From NCBI GenBank assembly GCA_947626265.1, contig CANQRM010000017.1, forward strand, positions 1-64,000: a DNA stretch of 64,000 bases. The letters run 5' to 3'. Of this stretch, positions 25,071 to 33,308 are shown in pieces. The notes below the pieces were generated by a model that worked only from the letters and a program-made list of their open reading frames with translations, had not been told where the DNA came from and did no database searches. This stretch comes from an uncultured Oscillospiraceae bacterium (GTDB taxonomy: Bacteria; Bacillota; Clostridia; Oscillospirales; Oscillospiraceae). Positions within the stretch are counted from its first letter, which is position 1, and each line of letters starts with the position of its first letter. The position numbers and the translations under genes are program-made.

Positions 25071-27479
25071 ATGAAAAAGTGGACGCGCGCGCTGTACCAG
25101 CCCAATCTGCCCCTGACCCCCGCGGGGTATGTGACCGCGGGCCCGGGACATATCGCCCTGTCCCGGCGGGCCGCCCGGGAGGGCATGGTGCTCCTGAAGA
25201 ATGACAACGCCCTCCTGCCCCTGGACCCGGCAAAACCCGTGGCATTGGTGGGCAAGGCCGCCTTTGACTATGTGAAGGGCGGCGGGGGCAGCGGCGACGT
25301 GACCGTGGCCTATGTGAAGAACCTGTACGACGGCCTGAAGGAGCAGGGCGTGGCCGTTGACGAGCCCCTTTGCAGCTACTACCGGGACTACACCGCGGCC
25401 CGCTATGCCGCCGGGGACCAGCCGGGCATGATGGCGGAGCCGGAGGTGCCCCATGACCTGCTGGCGGCGGCCCGGAAGACGGCGGACACCGCCGTAGTGG
25501 TGCTGAGCCGGTTCTCCGGGGAGGGCTGGGACCGCTCCGACGTGGAGTTCATAGACCCCAACAACCCCTGGCCTCACGAGACCAGCCTGCCCCAGATCGC
25601 GGGCAAGCTGTTCCCCAAGGGGGACTTTTACCGCTCCGACGCCGAGACGGCCATGGTGGAGGCGGTATGCGCCCTCTTCGACAGGGTGGTGCTGGTGCTG
25701 AACGTGGGCGGCGTCATGGACGTGTCCTGGTTTAAGGACGACAGCCGCATCGGCGCGGCGCTCATGGCCTATCAGGGGGGCATGGAGGGCGGCTGCGCCG
25801 CGGCGGAGCTGCTGACGGGCAAGGCAAGCCCCTGCGGGAAGCTCCCCGACACCTATGCCCGCTCCATCGACGACTGGCCCTCCACGGCGGGGTTCCTCGA
25901 CTCCCCCTGGTATGTGGAGTATACCGAGGACATCTATGTGGGCTACCGGTACTTTAACACCCTGCCCGGGGCGGCGGAGAAGGTGTGCTACGGCTTCGGC
26001 TACGGCCTTTCCTATACTACTTTTGACATAAAGCCCCTCTCCGCCGGGGAGAAGGACGGCGTTATCCATATCGCCGCCCAGGTCACCAACACCGGCGCCT
26101 TCCCCGCCAAAGAGGTCGTCCAGGTCTACTACAGCGCCCCTCAGGGGAAGCTGCAAAAGCCCGCCCGGGTCCTGGCCGCCTTCCACAAGACGGCGGAGCT
26201 GGCCCCCGGCGAGAGCGAGACGGCTATCCTCTCCTTCCCCGTGGCGGACATGGCCAGCTTCGACGACCTGGGCAAGGTCCAGGCGGCCGCCTGGGTCATG
26301 GAGGCGGGCGTGTATAAGCTCTATCTGGGCAATTCCCTGGCCGGGGCGAAGGAGCTGGACTTTGCCTGGGAGCAGAGTGAAACCGCCGTGACGGAGCAGC
26401 TTCAAAGCCTCATGGCCCCCTCTTACCTCAAGGAGCGCCTGCTGGCCGACGGGACCTACGAGCCCCTGCCCGCCGCCCCGGCCATCGACACCAACGCCAC
26501 CGTCCTCACCCCTCTGGGGGACGTCACGGAGGCGGTGGCCCCCGCCGTCCGGGGCCGTGAGCGGTACCTCCTGATGAAGTCCCTGGCGGAGGGAGCAAAG
26601 CCCCTTTCCGACGTGGCGGAGGGGAAGCTCTCTCTGGACGACTTTCTGGCCCAGCTCTCCGACAGGGACCTCATCCACCTGCTGGGCGGCCAGCCCAACA
26701 CCTCCGTGTCCAACACCTTTGGCATAGGCAACCTGCCGGAATACGGCGTGCCTGACATCACCACCGCCGACGGCCCCGCGGGCCTGCGGGTCTGGCCGGA
26801 GACGGGGGTGTGCACCACCGCGTGGCCCTGCGCCACCCTTCTGGCCGCCACATGGGACCGCGATCTCACCCGGGCGGTGGGCGCGGCCGCGGCGGAGGAG
26901 GTCAAGGAGAACAACATCGCCGTGTGGCTGGCCCCGGCGGTGAACATCCACCGCAATCCTCTGTGCGGCCGGAACTTTGAGTACTGGTCCGAGGACCCCC
27001 TGCTGGCCGGCACCCTGGCGGGGGCCATGGTGAAGGGAATCCAGTCTCAGCACGTGGCCGCCACGGTGAAGCACTTCGCCTGCAACGACAAGGAGACCAA
27101 CCGGAAAAATTCCGACTCCCGCCTGTCCCAGCGGGCCCTGCGGGAGATATATCTGAAGGCCTTTGAGATCATCGTCAGGACCGCCCAGCCCTGGGCCATC
27201 ATGACCAGCTACAACATCATCAATGGCTGCCGGGCCTCGGAGAGCCGCGAGCTCTTGACGGACATCCTCCGGGGCGAGTGGGGCTATCAGGGCATGGTCA
27301 TGACCGACTGGTGGAACAACGCCGAGCACTACAAGGAGGTGCTGGCGGGCAACGACCTCAAGATGGCCACCGGCTATCCCGAGCGGCTCCAGGCCGCCCT
27401 GGACAAGGGCGCCATCTCCCGGGCCGACCTTCTGGCCTGCGCCAAACGGGTGCTGGAGCTGATACTCAAAATAGATTGA
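25071..27479 (+). CDS. GH3 beta-glucosidase with inverted domain order
   Basis: 802 residues from ATG 25071 (CGGAGGT 8 bases upstream). The order is reversed compared with the GH3 at 11726-13978. The alpha/beta GH3_C domain comes first (about 20-300, REGMVLLKNDNALLPL), then an Fn3-like domain (about 320-430, YGLSYTTFDI, VTNTGAFPAKEVVQVYYS). The (beta/alpha)8 GH3_N barrel is last (about 530-800), with LAPAVNIHRNPLCGRNFEYW, KHFACNDKE and the nucleophile Asp in GMVMTDWWN near the C terminus. Such permuted enzymes are known in Butyrivibrio and Ruminococcus. It is cytoplasmic and hydrolyses beta-gluco-oligosaccharides. Confidence 0.92.
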   Translation: MKKWTRALYQPNLPLTPAGYVTAGPGHIALSRRAAREGMVLLKNDNALLPLDPAKPVALVGKAAFDYVKGGGGSGDVTVAYVKNLYDGLKEQGVAVDEPLCSYYRDYTAARYAAGDQPGMMAEPEVPHDLLAAARKTADTAVVVLSRFSGEGWDRSDVEFIDPNNPWPHETSLPQIAGKLFPKGDFYRSDAETAMVEAVCALFDRVVLVLNVGGVMDVSWFKDDSRIGAALMAYQGGMEGGCAAAELLTGKASPCGKLPDTYARSIDDWPSTAGFLDSPWYVEYTEDIYVGYRYFNTLPGAAEKVCYGFGYGLSYTTFDIKPLSAGEKDGVIHIAAQVTNTGAFPAKEVVQVYYSAPQGKLQKPARVLAAFHKTAELAPGESETAILSFPVADMASFDDLGKVQAAAWVMEAGVYKLYLGNSLAGAKELDFAWEQSETAVTEQLQSLMAPSYLKERLLADGTYEPLPAAPAIDTNATVLTPLGDVTEAVAPAVRGRERYLLMKSLAEGAKPLSDVAEGKLSLDDFLAQLSDRDLIHLLGGQPNTSVSNTFGIGNLPEYGVPDITTADGPAGLRVWPETGVCTTAWPCATLLAATWDRDLTRAVGAAAAEEVKENNIAVWLAPAVNIHRNPLCGRNFEYWSEDPLLAGTLAGAMVKGIQSQHVAATVKHFACNDKETNRKNSDSRLSQRALREIYLKAFEIIVRTAQPWAIMTSYNIINGCRASESRELLTDILRGEWGYQGMVMTDWWNNAEHYKEVLAGNDLKMATGYPERLQAALDKGAISRADLLACAKRVLELILKID

Positions 27480-27497
27480 TAAGTTTACATAATAAAT

Positions 27498-27522
27498 CCC
27501 CCTGCGGTCATCCCGCAGGGGG
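27498..27522. terminator. Bidirectional terminator
   Basis: CCCCCTGCGG-TCAT-CCGCAGGGGG stem followed by TCTTTAAATTTT on the plus strand. It ends the GH3 transcript and lies 12 bases beyond the stop of the convergent hydrolase gene. Confidence 0.85.
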
Positions 27523-27533
27523 TCTTTAAATTT

Positions 27534-28409
27534 TCACACCTGGCGCAGGAAGAAATCGCACTCCTCCTGATTGCAGGCGTCCGCCTCTTTAAGGCGCATG
27601 TTCAGGTGGAACACGTGGCCCATGTGCTCCTGGCCCTCTTCTCCCCAGCACTTATAGACGCAGGGCACACCCTGCTCCCGGAGCTTTTCGCACAGGGGCC
27701 CCGCCTGGTCCCGGAGAAAGTCATACCAGCTCGTCATCACGTAGGCCGGCGGAAAGGCGGGGGTGATGTGGCTCAGCGTATCCATCTGGGGCAGGTACCT
27801 GTCCGGGTCCGGGCCCAGATAGGCCCCCAGGGTGGCGTAGCTGCTTTGGTCCCACTCCCGCTCCGGCCGGACCCGGTACTGGCCGCAGTTCAGGGCCACG
27901 GCCCGGAACCGGACGGGCGGTATCTTCAAATCGAAGAGGGCGGCGTATGCCGGGTCCGTCACCATGGCGGCGTACTGGCAGGCCAGCTGTCCCCCGGCGG
28001 AGTCCCCCACCATGAAGAGCCTGTCCATATCCATGCCGTACTCCCCGGCGTGGGCGGCGAGCCATGTGAAGACGGCGTTCGTATCCTCCACCGCCGCGGG
28101 GAAGGGGTGCTCCGGCGCCAGGCGGTAGGTGAAGTTCACCACGGCAAAGCCCCGGCGGGCAAGGTCCATGCAGTAGTACTGATAGCGCTCCTTGTCCCCG
28201 TAGACCCAGCCGCCCCCGTGGACGCTGACGATGGCAGGCAGCGGCTTCTCCCCGGCGGCCCGGGGCCGGTATACGTCCAGGCTGTTCTCCTTCCCGTGGG
28301 GGCCGTAGCATATATCGTCGAAGCGGACCACGTCCGCCGGTGTGGTGAGCCCCGCGTCCCGTACGTCGTCCCCGGCTTTGAACATTCTTCGGATATCCCG
28401 ATAGTCCAT
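27534..28409 (-). CDS. Alpha/beta hydrolase, HSL/acetyl-esterase family
   Basis: 291 residues from ATG 28409, which has GGGGAGGA in front; longer frames lack this. The oxyanion motif HGGGWVYGDK, nucleophile elbow GDSAGGQ, Asp in SWYDFLRDQ and His in EHMGHVF form the triad and identify the hormone-sensitive-lipase/BD-FAE-like family. There is no signal peptide. Placed at the end of the glycan locus, it may remove acetyl or aromatic acyl groups from imported oligosaccharides, but the link is positional only. Confidence 0.85.
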   Translation of the reverse strand: MDYRDIRRMFKAGDDVRDAGLTTPADVVRFDDICYGPHGKENSLDVYRPRAAGEKPLPAIVSVHGGGWVYGDKERYQYYCMDLARRGFAVVNFTYRLAPEHPFPAAVEDTNAVFTWLAAHAGEYGMDMDRLFMVGDSAGGQLACQYAAMVTDPAYAALFDLKIPPVRFRAVALNCGQYRVRPEREWDQSSYATLGAYLGPDPDRYLPQMDTLSHITPAFPPAYVMTSWYDFLRDQAGPLCEKLREQGVPCVYKCWGEEGQEHMGHVFHLNMRLKEADACNQEECDFFLRQV

Positions 28410-28536
28410 GTCATCCTCCCCTTTTGTCTCATTTTCTTCCATGATACTACGTTCCCCGCCTCCCGGCAAGCCCATTATGGCCCCTGCCGATGCACCGTTT
28501 TTTCCTGTATATCGGCATTTTATGCCCCAAAGTCGA

Positions 28537-28565
28537 TTGATTTCCGGGAAAAGGCATGATACAAT
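28537..28565 (+). promoter_or_regulatory. Promoter of the hybrid kinase-binding protein operon
   Basis: TTGATT (28537-28542), 17 bases, TACAAT (28560-28565), 55 bases upstream of the kinase ATG. The rest of the 211-base gap after the hydrolase start shows no other gene. Confidence 0.65.
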
Positions 28566-28620
28566 ACATTATGGGAAATCATAAGAATGGGAAAGTCTTT
28601 CCCGGGGAGAACCAAAACGT

Positions 28621-31569
28621 ATGGAAAAATGGCGCCAAAAATACAGGACCGTCCTTTTAATGGGTACCGTGGCCGCCGCCGTGGCGGTCATCGCCTTCGT
28701 ATATTTTCAATTCATCTCCCAGCGCATCTATGACGACAGCACCGTCCACCTGAAGGAGATATACAGCCAGGTGAGCCGGTCCTTCGGCGCGTTCATGGAG
28801 CGCAACTGGGGGTTCCTGGACAGCTGCGACGAGTTCCTCGTCCAAGCGGATGGGGACAAGAACGTCATCCGCGGCTTTCTCAGCCGGGAGAAGGATTACT
28901 GGCGCTTCACCGAGTTTTACTTCCTCTCCTCCGGGGACCGTACCTGCCTGACCCCCAGCGGCCGGATCAGAGACGTGCCGGAGGGGACGGAATGGGACGC
29001 GCTGTACCCCGACTCAGAGCCCATCATGGCCGCCGGCGACGAGGGTATCACCGTCTTTGCCGCGCCGGTGCAGCCCGGCTCCTTCTCAGGCTATGACTAT
29101 GACGCCATCGCCGTGAGCTACAACAACGCGGACCTGGCGGAGGCGCTGAATGTGACCGCCTTCTCCGGCAACGGCCGGTGCTTCATCATCCGAAATGACG
29201 GAAGCGTGCTGCTGTCCACCCTCACCGGCGGCAATGTGTTCACCAACTACCTCACCTATTTAAGTGCCGCCTCGGACCTGACGGACGAGGAGCTCTCCCA
29301 AATCGAGGCGGACTGGCAGGATGGTACGGACAACGTCCTGCGCTGCACCATCGGCGGGTTAGACTGCTTCATCCTCTACCAGCCCCTGGGCTATCAGGAC
29401 TATACCCTTCTCAGCACCGTGTCCCGCTCCGCCGTCAGCGCCGGGTTCCTGTCCGTGCAGAAGGCCACCATTACCGTGGGCGCGCTGGTCTTCTCCCTGG
29501 TGGGCGCGCTGATCGTCACCATGCTCATCCTCCGGGGCCAGCGCATCTCCCGCCGGAACCGGACCGAGCTGCAGTACCGGGAGCGGATGTTCGACGTGCT
29601 CTCCAACAGCGTGGACGACATCTTCCTCATGCTGGACAGCGCCCGCTTTCAGGTGGACTACATAAGTCCCAACATCCAGCGCCTGCTGGGCCTGGACCCC
29701 AGGGATGTGCAGATAAACATCCGGGTGCTGGAGAAGTGCACCGTCAGCCACAAGGTCATCATCCCCCGGGACGAGCTGGACGCCATCCCCCTGAACGGCA
29801 GCCGGGACTGGGACTATGAGTACATGCACCAGACCACCGGCGAGCGGCGGTACTACCGGATGCGGGTGTACCGCATGGACATCCAGAACACGGAGAAGTT
29901 CATCATGGTGCTGTCCGACCGCACCCAGGAGCGGCAGATGAATCAGCATCTCCAGGAGGCCCTGGACGCCGCCCAGAGCGCCAACGAGGCCAAATCCAAC
30001 TTCCTGTCCAACATGTCCCACGACATCCGCACCCCCATGAACGCCATCGTGGGCTTCGCCATGCTCCTGCAGCGGGAGGCGGACGACCCGGAGAAGGTCC
30101 GGGAGTACACCGGCAAGATCACCGCCTCCAGCCATCACCTTTTGAGCCTCATCAACGACGTGCTGGACATGTCCAAGATCGAGAGCGGCAAGACCAGCCT
30201 GAACGTGGACAGGTTCTCGCTCCCGGAGCTTCTGGAGGACCTGAGCATCATCCTCACCCCCCAGGCCAGGGCCAAGCACCAGACCTTCCGCATGCACGTC
30301 CACGGCACGCCCCCCGAGCAGATCATGGGCGACAAGCTGCGCCTCAATCAGATACTCATCAACCTGATGTCCAACGCCGTGAAGTACACCCCCGACGGCG
30401 GCCACATCGACTTCTCCGTCACGGACCTGCCCGCTGCGCCCCAGTACGTGAAGCTGCGCTTCTCGGTCCAGGACGACGGCATCGGCATGAGCGAGGAATT
30501 CCAGAAGCACGTCTTCGACGCCTTCAGCCGGGAGGAGAGCGACCTCATCAGCCAGATACAGGGCACCGGCCTGGGCATGGCCATCACCAAGAACCTGGTG
30601 GACCTGATGGGCGGCATCATTAAGGTCGAGAGCACCCCCGGCCAGGGCAGCACCTTTACGGTGGAGCTTTCCTTCCTCCTGCCGGAGCAGGATGCGGCCG
30701 CCACCTGGTTCCGCGGCAAGGTGACCCGCATGCTGGTGGCCGACGACGAGGAGGAGGTCTGCCGGGTGGTCCAGGAGCTGATGCGGGACACCGGCGTGGC
30801 CGTATCCTATGTCACCGACGGCGCCGCCGCGGTGAAAGAGGCCGTGCGGGCCTACCGGGAGGGGCGGGCATACAACGTCATCCTCCTGGACTGGAAGATG
30901 CCCGATCTGGACGGCGTGGACGCCGCCCGGGCCATCCAGGACCAGATAGGCGAGCACGTGCCCATCATGGTGCTCACCGGCTACGACTGGGGAGAGATCG
31001 AGGACGAGGCCAAGACCGCGGGCATCGACGCGTTCATGCCCAAGCCCTTCTTCGTCTCCACCTTCTGGCAGGCCATCAAGCCCCTGTTCCCCGACCAGGG
31101 CGAGGCCGGGGACAAGTCCGGCGCCGGCGGCGTGATGGACGGGCTGCTGTTTTTGGTGGCGGAGGACAACGCGCTGAACGCGGAGATCCTGACCGAGCTA
31201 TTGGACATCGAGGGGGCGAAGTGCGACGTGGCGCCCAACGGCCAGAAGGCGGTGGAGCTGTTCGAGGCCTCCCGGCCCGGGCAGTACGACATGGTCCTGA
31301 TGGACGTGCAGATGCCCGTCATGAACGGCTACGAGGCCACCCGGGCCATCCGGGCCAGCTCCCACCCCGACGCCCGGACCATCCCCGTCGTGGCCATGAC
31401 CGCCAACACCTTCGCCGAGGACGTGCGCAACGCCATGGACGCGGGCATGGACGGCCACCTGGGCAAGCCCATCGACATGGACGCCATGCGCAAGACCATC
31501 AGCCAGCTGATGGCCGCAAAGAGAGAGCTCAAGAAGACACAAATGGACGCGCAAGCCGCGGCAAAATGA
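28621..31569 (+). CDS. Hybrid sensor histidine kinase with two receiver domains
   Basis: 982 residues. TM1 (about 13-33), an extracytoplasmic Cache-like sensor (about 35-280), TM2 (about 285-308), a PAS domain (about 320-435), HisKA with HDIRTPMNAIVGFAM, and HATPase_c with NLMSNAVKYTPDGG, DDGIGMSEEF and GTGLGMAITKNLVD. Receiver 1 follows (about 700-820, phospho-Asp in LLDWKMPDLDG, Lys in PKPFF), then receiver 2 (about 840-965, LMDVQMPVMNGYEA, GKPID). No output domain, so it must signal through another protein or an additional regulator. The solute-binding lipoprotein gene follows after only 10 bases and may supply the ligand. Confidence 0.92.
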   Translation: MEKWRQKYRTVLLMGTVAAAVAVIAFVYFQFISQRIYDDSTVHLKEIYSQVSRSFGAFMERNWGFLDSCDEFLVQADGDKNVIRGFLSREKDYWRFTEFYFLSSGDRTCLTPSGRIRDVPEGTEWDALYPDSEPIMAAGDEGITVFAAPVQPGSFSGYDYDAIAVSYNNADLAEALNVTAFSGNGRCFIIRNDGSVLLSTLTGGNVFTNYLTYLSAASDLTDEELSQIEADWQDGTDNVLRCTIGGLDCFILYQPLGYQDYTLLSTVSRSAVSAGFLSVQKATITVGALVFSLVGALIVTMLILRGQRISRRNRTELQYRERMFDVLSNSVDDIFLMLDSARFQVDYISPNIQRLLGLDPRDVQINIRVLEKCTVSHKVIIPRDELDAIPLNGSRDWDYEYMHQTTGERRYYRMRVYRMDIQNTEKFIMVLSDRTQERQMNQHLQEALDAAQSANEAKSNFLSNMSHDIRTPMNAIVGFAMLLQREADDPEKVREYTGKITASSHHLLSLINDVLDMSKIESGKTSLNVDRFSLPELLEDLSIILTPQARAKHQTFRMHVHGTPPEQIMGDKLRLNQILINLMSNAVKYTPDGGHIDFSVTDLPAAPQYVKLRFSVQDDGIGMSEEFQKHVFDAFSREESDLISQIQGTGLGMAITKNLVDLMGGIIKVESTPGQGSTFTVELSFLLPEQDAAATWFRGKVTRMLVADDEEEVCRVVQELMRDTGVAVSYVTDGAAAVKEAVRAYREGRAYNVILLDWKMPDLDGVDAARAIQDQIGEHVPIMVLTGYDWGEIEDEAKTAGIDAFMPKPFFVSTFWQAIKPLFPDQGEAGDKSGAGGVMDGLLFLVAEDNALNAEILTELLDIEGAKCDVAPNGQKAVELFEASRPGQYDMVLMDVQMPVMNGYEATRAIRASSHPDARTIPVVAMTANTFAEDVRNAMDAGMDGHLGKPIDMDAMRKTISQLMAAKRELKKTQMDAQAAAK

Positions 31570-31579
31570 GGATCGAGAT

Positions 31580-32908
31580 ATGAAAAAACATTACGCCCTG
31601 CTCCCCCTGCTCCTGGCGCTCATCATGCTGTTCACAGCCTGTGGGTCCGGGGCCGGCGGCACTTCTCCCTCCCAGCCTTCCGAGCCCGCCGATACCAACG
31701 CCGGCGCAGACGCAAATGCCGCCGGAGAAGGCCTGACCCTCACCATCATGGGCAAGGGCTCGGACCTGAACAAGACCTACATGCAGCGCATCTTCGCCCG
31801 GTACGAGGAGGCCACGGGGAACCATATCGAGCTCGTCACCGTGCCGGACGCCGATTTTGAGACCGAGGCCAGCCGGCGCTTCGCCAACGGGGAGGGCACG
31901 GACATCTTCATGCACTTCAACAACCGGGACCTGGACCGGTTCGACGTGGCCAGCGATTTCTGCTATTTGAATGACGAGGCCTGGGTCAGCGACCTGACCA
32001 ACAGCGCCAAAGATTACTGCCAGGACGAGGACGGCAACCTCCTGGGCCTGCCCTTCTGGGAGAACTCCGTCTCCGGCTGCTACTACAACAAGACCATCCT
32101 GGACAGCCTGGGCCTGAAGCCCGCCGCCACCCAGGCGGAGTTCAACACCCTCTGCCAGGCCCTGGCCGAGGTGGGCTACACTCCCCTGTGCTGGCCCGCC
32201 GACGGCTGCTCCTGGATGATGCAGTTTGCCCTGGACCCGGTATTCGCCGATGATGAAGAGCTGCTGGACAAACTCAACGCCGGCGAGATCACCTACGCCG
32301 ACATCCCCCAGGTGAAGGACATGATCCAGTGGGTGCTGGACGCCGCCGGCCGGGGCTGGCTCGGCGACGACTACCTGCAGACCGGCTGGGACCAGATAAG
32401 CCCCACCATGGCCTCCGGCGGCGCGGTCATGACCTTCATATGGGACACCTGGTTCTACACGGATATGCAGACCGACGGCGAGTACACCAAGGAGGACTTC
32501 GCCCTCATGCCCGTATTTTTGAACACGGACCCGGAGGGCACCTATGAGGGCGGCAACCTCAATATGATGATGGTGAACAAGACCGGCCCCCATGTGGAGC
32601 AGGCGCTGGAGTTCCTGCGCTTCTGCGCCCAGCCCGACAACTACAACGCCGCCTTTGAGGGCATATCCACCGTCAACTGCTTCAAGGGCCAGACCACCAA
32701 CATCCAGTCCGCCATGGTCACCGACGCCCAGGCCTCCATCCGGGAGCATGAGCGGGTGTCCACCGCCAGCACCAGGATCGCGGGCTACAGCGGCGACGAC
32801 ATGAACGCGGCCATGGAGCGGCTGTTCCGCCGCCGGGTGGACGTGGACGGGTGCCTGCGGCTGATGGACGAGATGCGCCTGGCCGCCGCGGCCGCGGCCG
32901 TGAAATGA
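31580..32908 (+). CDS. Family-1 extracellular solute-binding lipoprotein
   Basis: 442 residues. Lipoprotein signal with lipobox FTAC at about residue 20, a Ser/Pro/Ala linker, then an SBP_bac_1 fold: LTIMGKGSDLNKTYMQRIF, EGTDIFMHFNNRDL, LGLPFWENSVSGCYYNKTIL and the C-terminal tail. Such proteins bind oligosaccharides for ABC import, but no permease or ATPase is nearby. Its only operon partner is the hybrid kinase 10 bases upstream. It could be a sensory receptor presenting sugar to the Cache domain, or it could use permeases encoded elsewhere. A terminator follows. Confidence 0.87.
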   Translation: MKKHYALLPLLLALIMLFTACGSGAGGTSPSQPSEPADTNAGADANAAGEGLTLTIMGKGSDLNKTYMQRIFARYEEATGNHIELVTVPDADFETEASRRFANGEGTDIFMHFNNRDLDRFDVASDFCYLNDEAWVSDLTNSAKDYCQDEDGNLLGLPFWENSVSGCYYNKTILDSLGLKPAATQAEFNTLCQALAEVGYTPLCWPADGCSWMMQFALDPVFADDEELLDKLNAGEITYADIPQVKDMIQWVLDAAGRGWLGDDYLQTGWDQISPTMASGGAVMTFIWDTWFYTDMQTDGEYTKEDFALMPVFLNTDPEGTYEGGNLNMMMVNKTGPHVEQALEFLRFCAQPDNYNAAFEGISTVNCFKGQTTNIQSAMVTDAQASIREHERVSTASTRIAGYSGDDMNAAMERLFRRRVDVDGCLRLMDEMRLAAAAAAVK

Positions 32909-32928
32909 GGGCCATTAAACACAAGTCA

Positions 32929-32955
32929 AGAGGGCGGCGCTACGCGCCGCCCTCT
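32929..32955 (+). terminator. Terminator after the binding lipoprotein gene
   Basis: 12-bp stem AGAGGGCGGCGC-TAC-GCGCCGCCCTCT followed by TTCG. The T tract is short, but the stem is very stable and sits 20 bases past the stop. Confidence 0.75.
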
Positions 32956-33016
32956 TTCGCGCCGGCCCACCGGCATACGATTCAGGTCGTGATTATGTCG
33001 ATTCAGGATAGAGCCG

Positions 33017-33045
33017 TTGACAAATCATTGGAATACTTTGATAAT
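33017..33045 (+). promoter_or_regulatory. Promoter of the zinc-ribbon/GHKL kinase operon
   Basis: TTGACA (33017-33022), 17 bases, GATAAT (33040-33045). It lies 44 bases upstream of the zinc-ribbon ATG. Confidence 0.75.
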
Positions 33046-33088
33046 AATAAGTACGATTATCCCTGTAATCTGGAAAGGAGCAGCAACA

Positions 33089-33274
33089 ATGAGAAAATGT
33101 GTGCGCTGCGGCGCGGAGATGGATGAGGACTTCAAGTTCACCGGCGGCTTCGGCAACGTCATCCGGCGCAGGGGCCTGAGCACGAAGGCCCTGTACCCCA
33201 AGGCGGCGGTATGCTTCTCCTGCGGCGAGATATCCATCTTCGTGGAAGAAGAGGACCTGGATAAGCTGAAATAA
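33089..33274 (+). CDS. 61-aa zinc-ribbon protein
   Basis: The protein starts MRKCVRCGAEM and has CxxC at both ends of a short ribbon (CVRCG and VCFSCGEISIF), so it should bind one zinc. No other domain. GAAAGGAG precedes the ATG. It shares a promoter with the downstream sensor kinase (34-base gap). Similar ribbons are common as small nucleic-acid- or protein-binding adaptors in Firmicutes. No specific function can be assigned. Confidence 0.7.
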   Translation: MRKCVRCGAEMDEDFKFTGGFGNVIRRRGLSTKALYPKAAVCFSCGEISIFVEEEDLDKLK

Positions 33275-33308
33275 CGGCACAGGGAAAAGCAGAAAGGGAG
33301 AACGCTGG

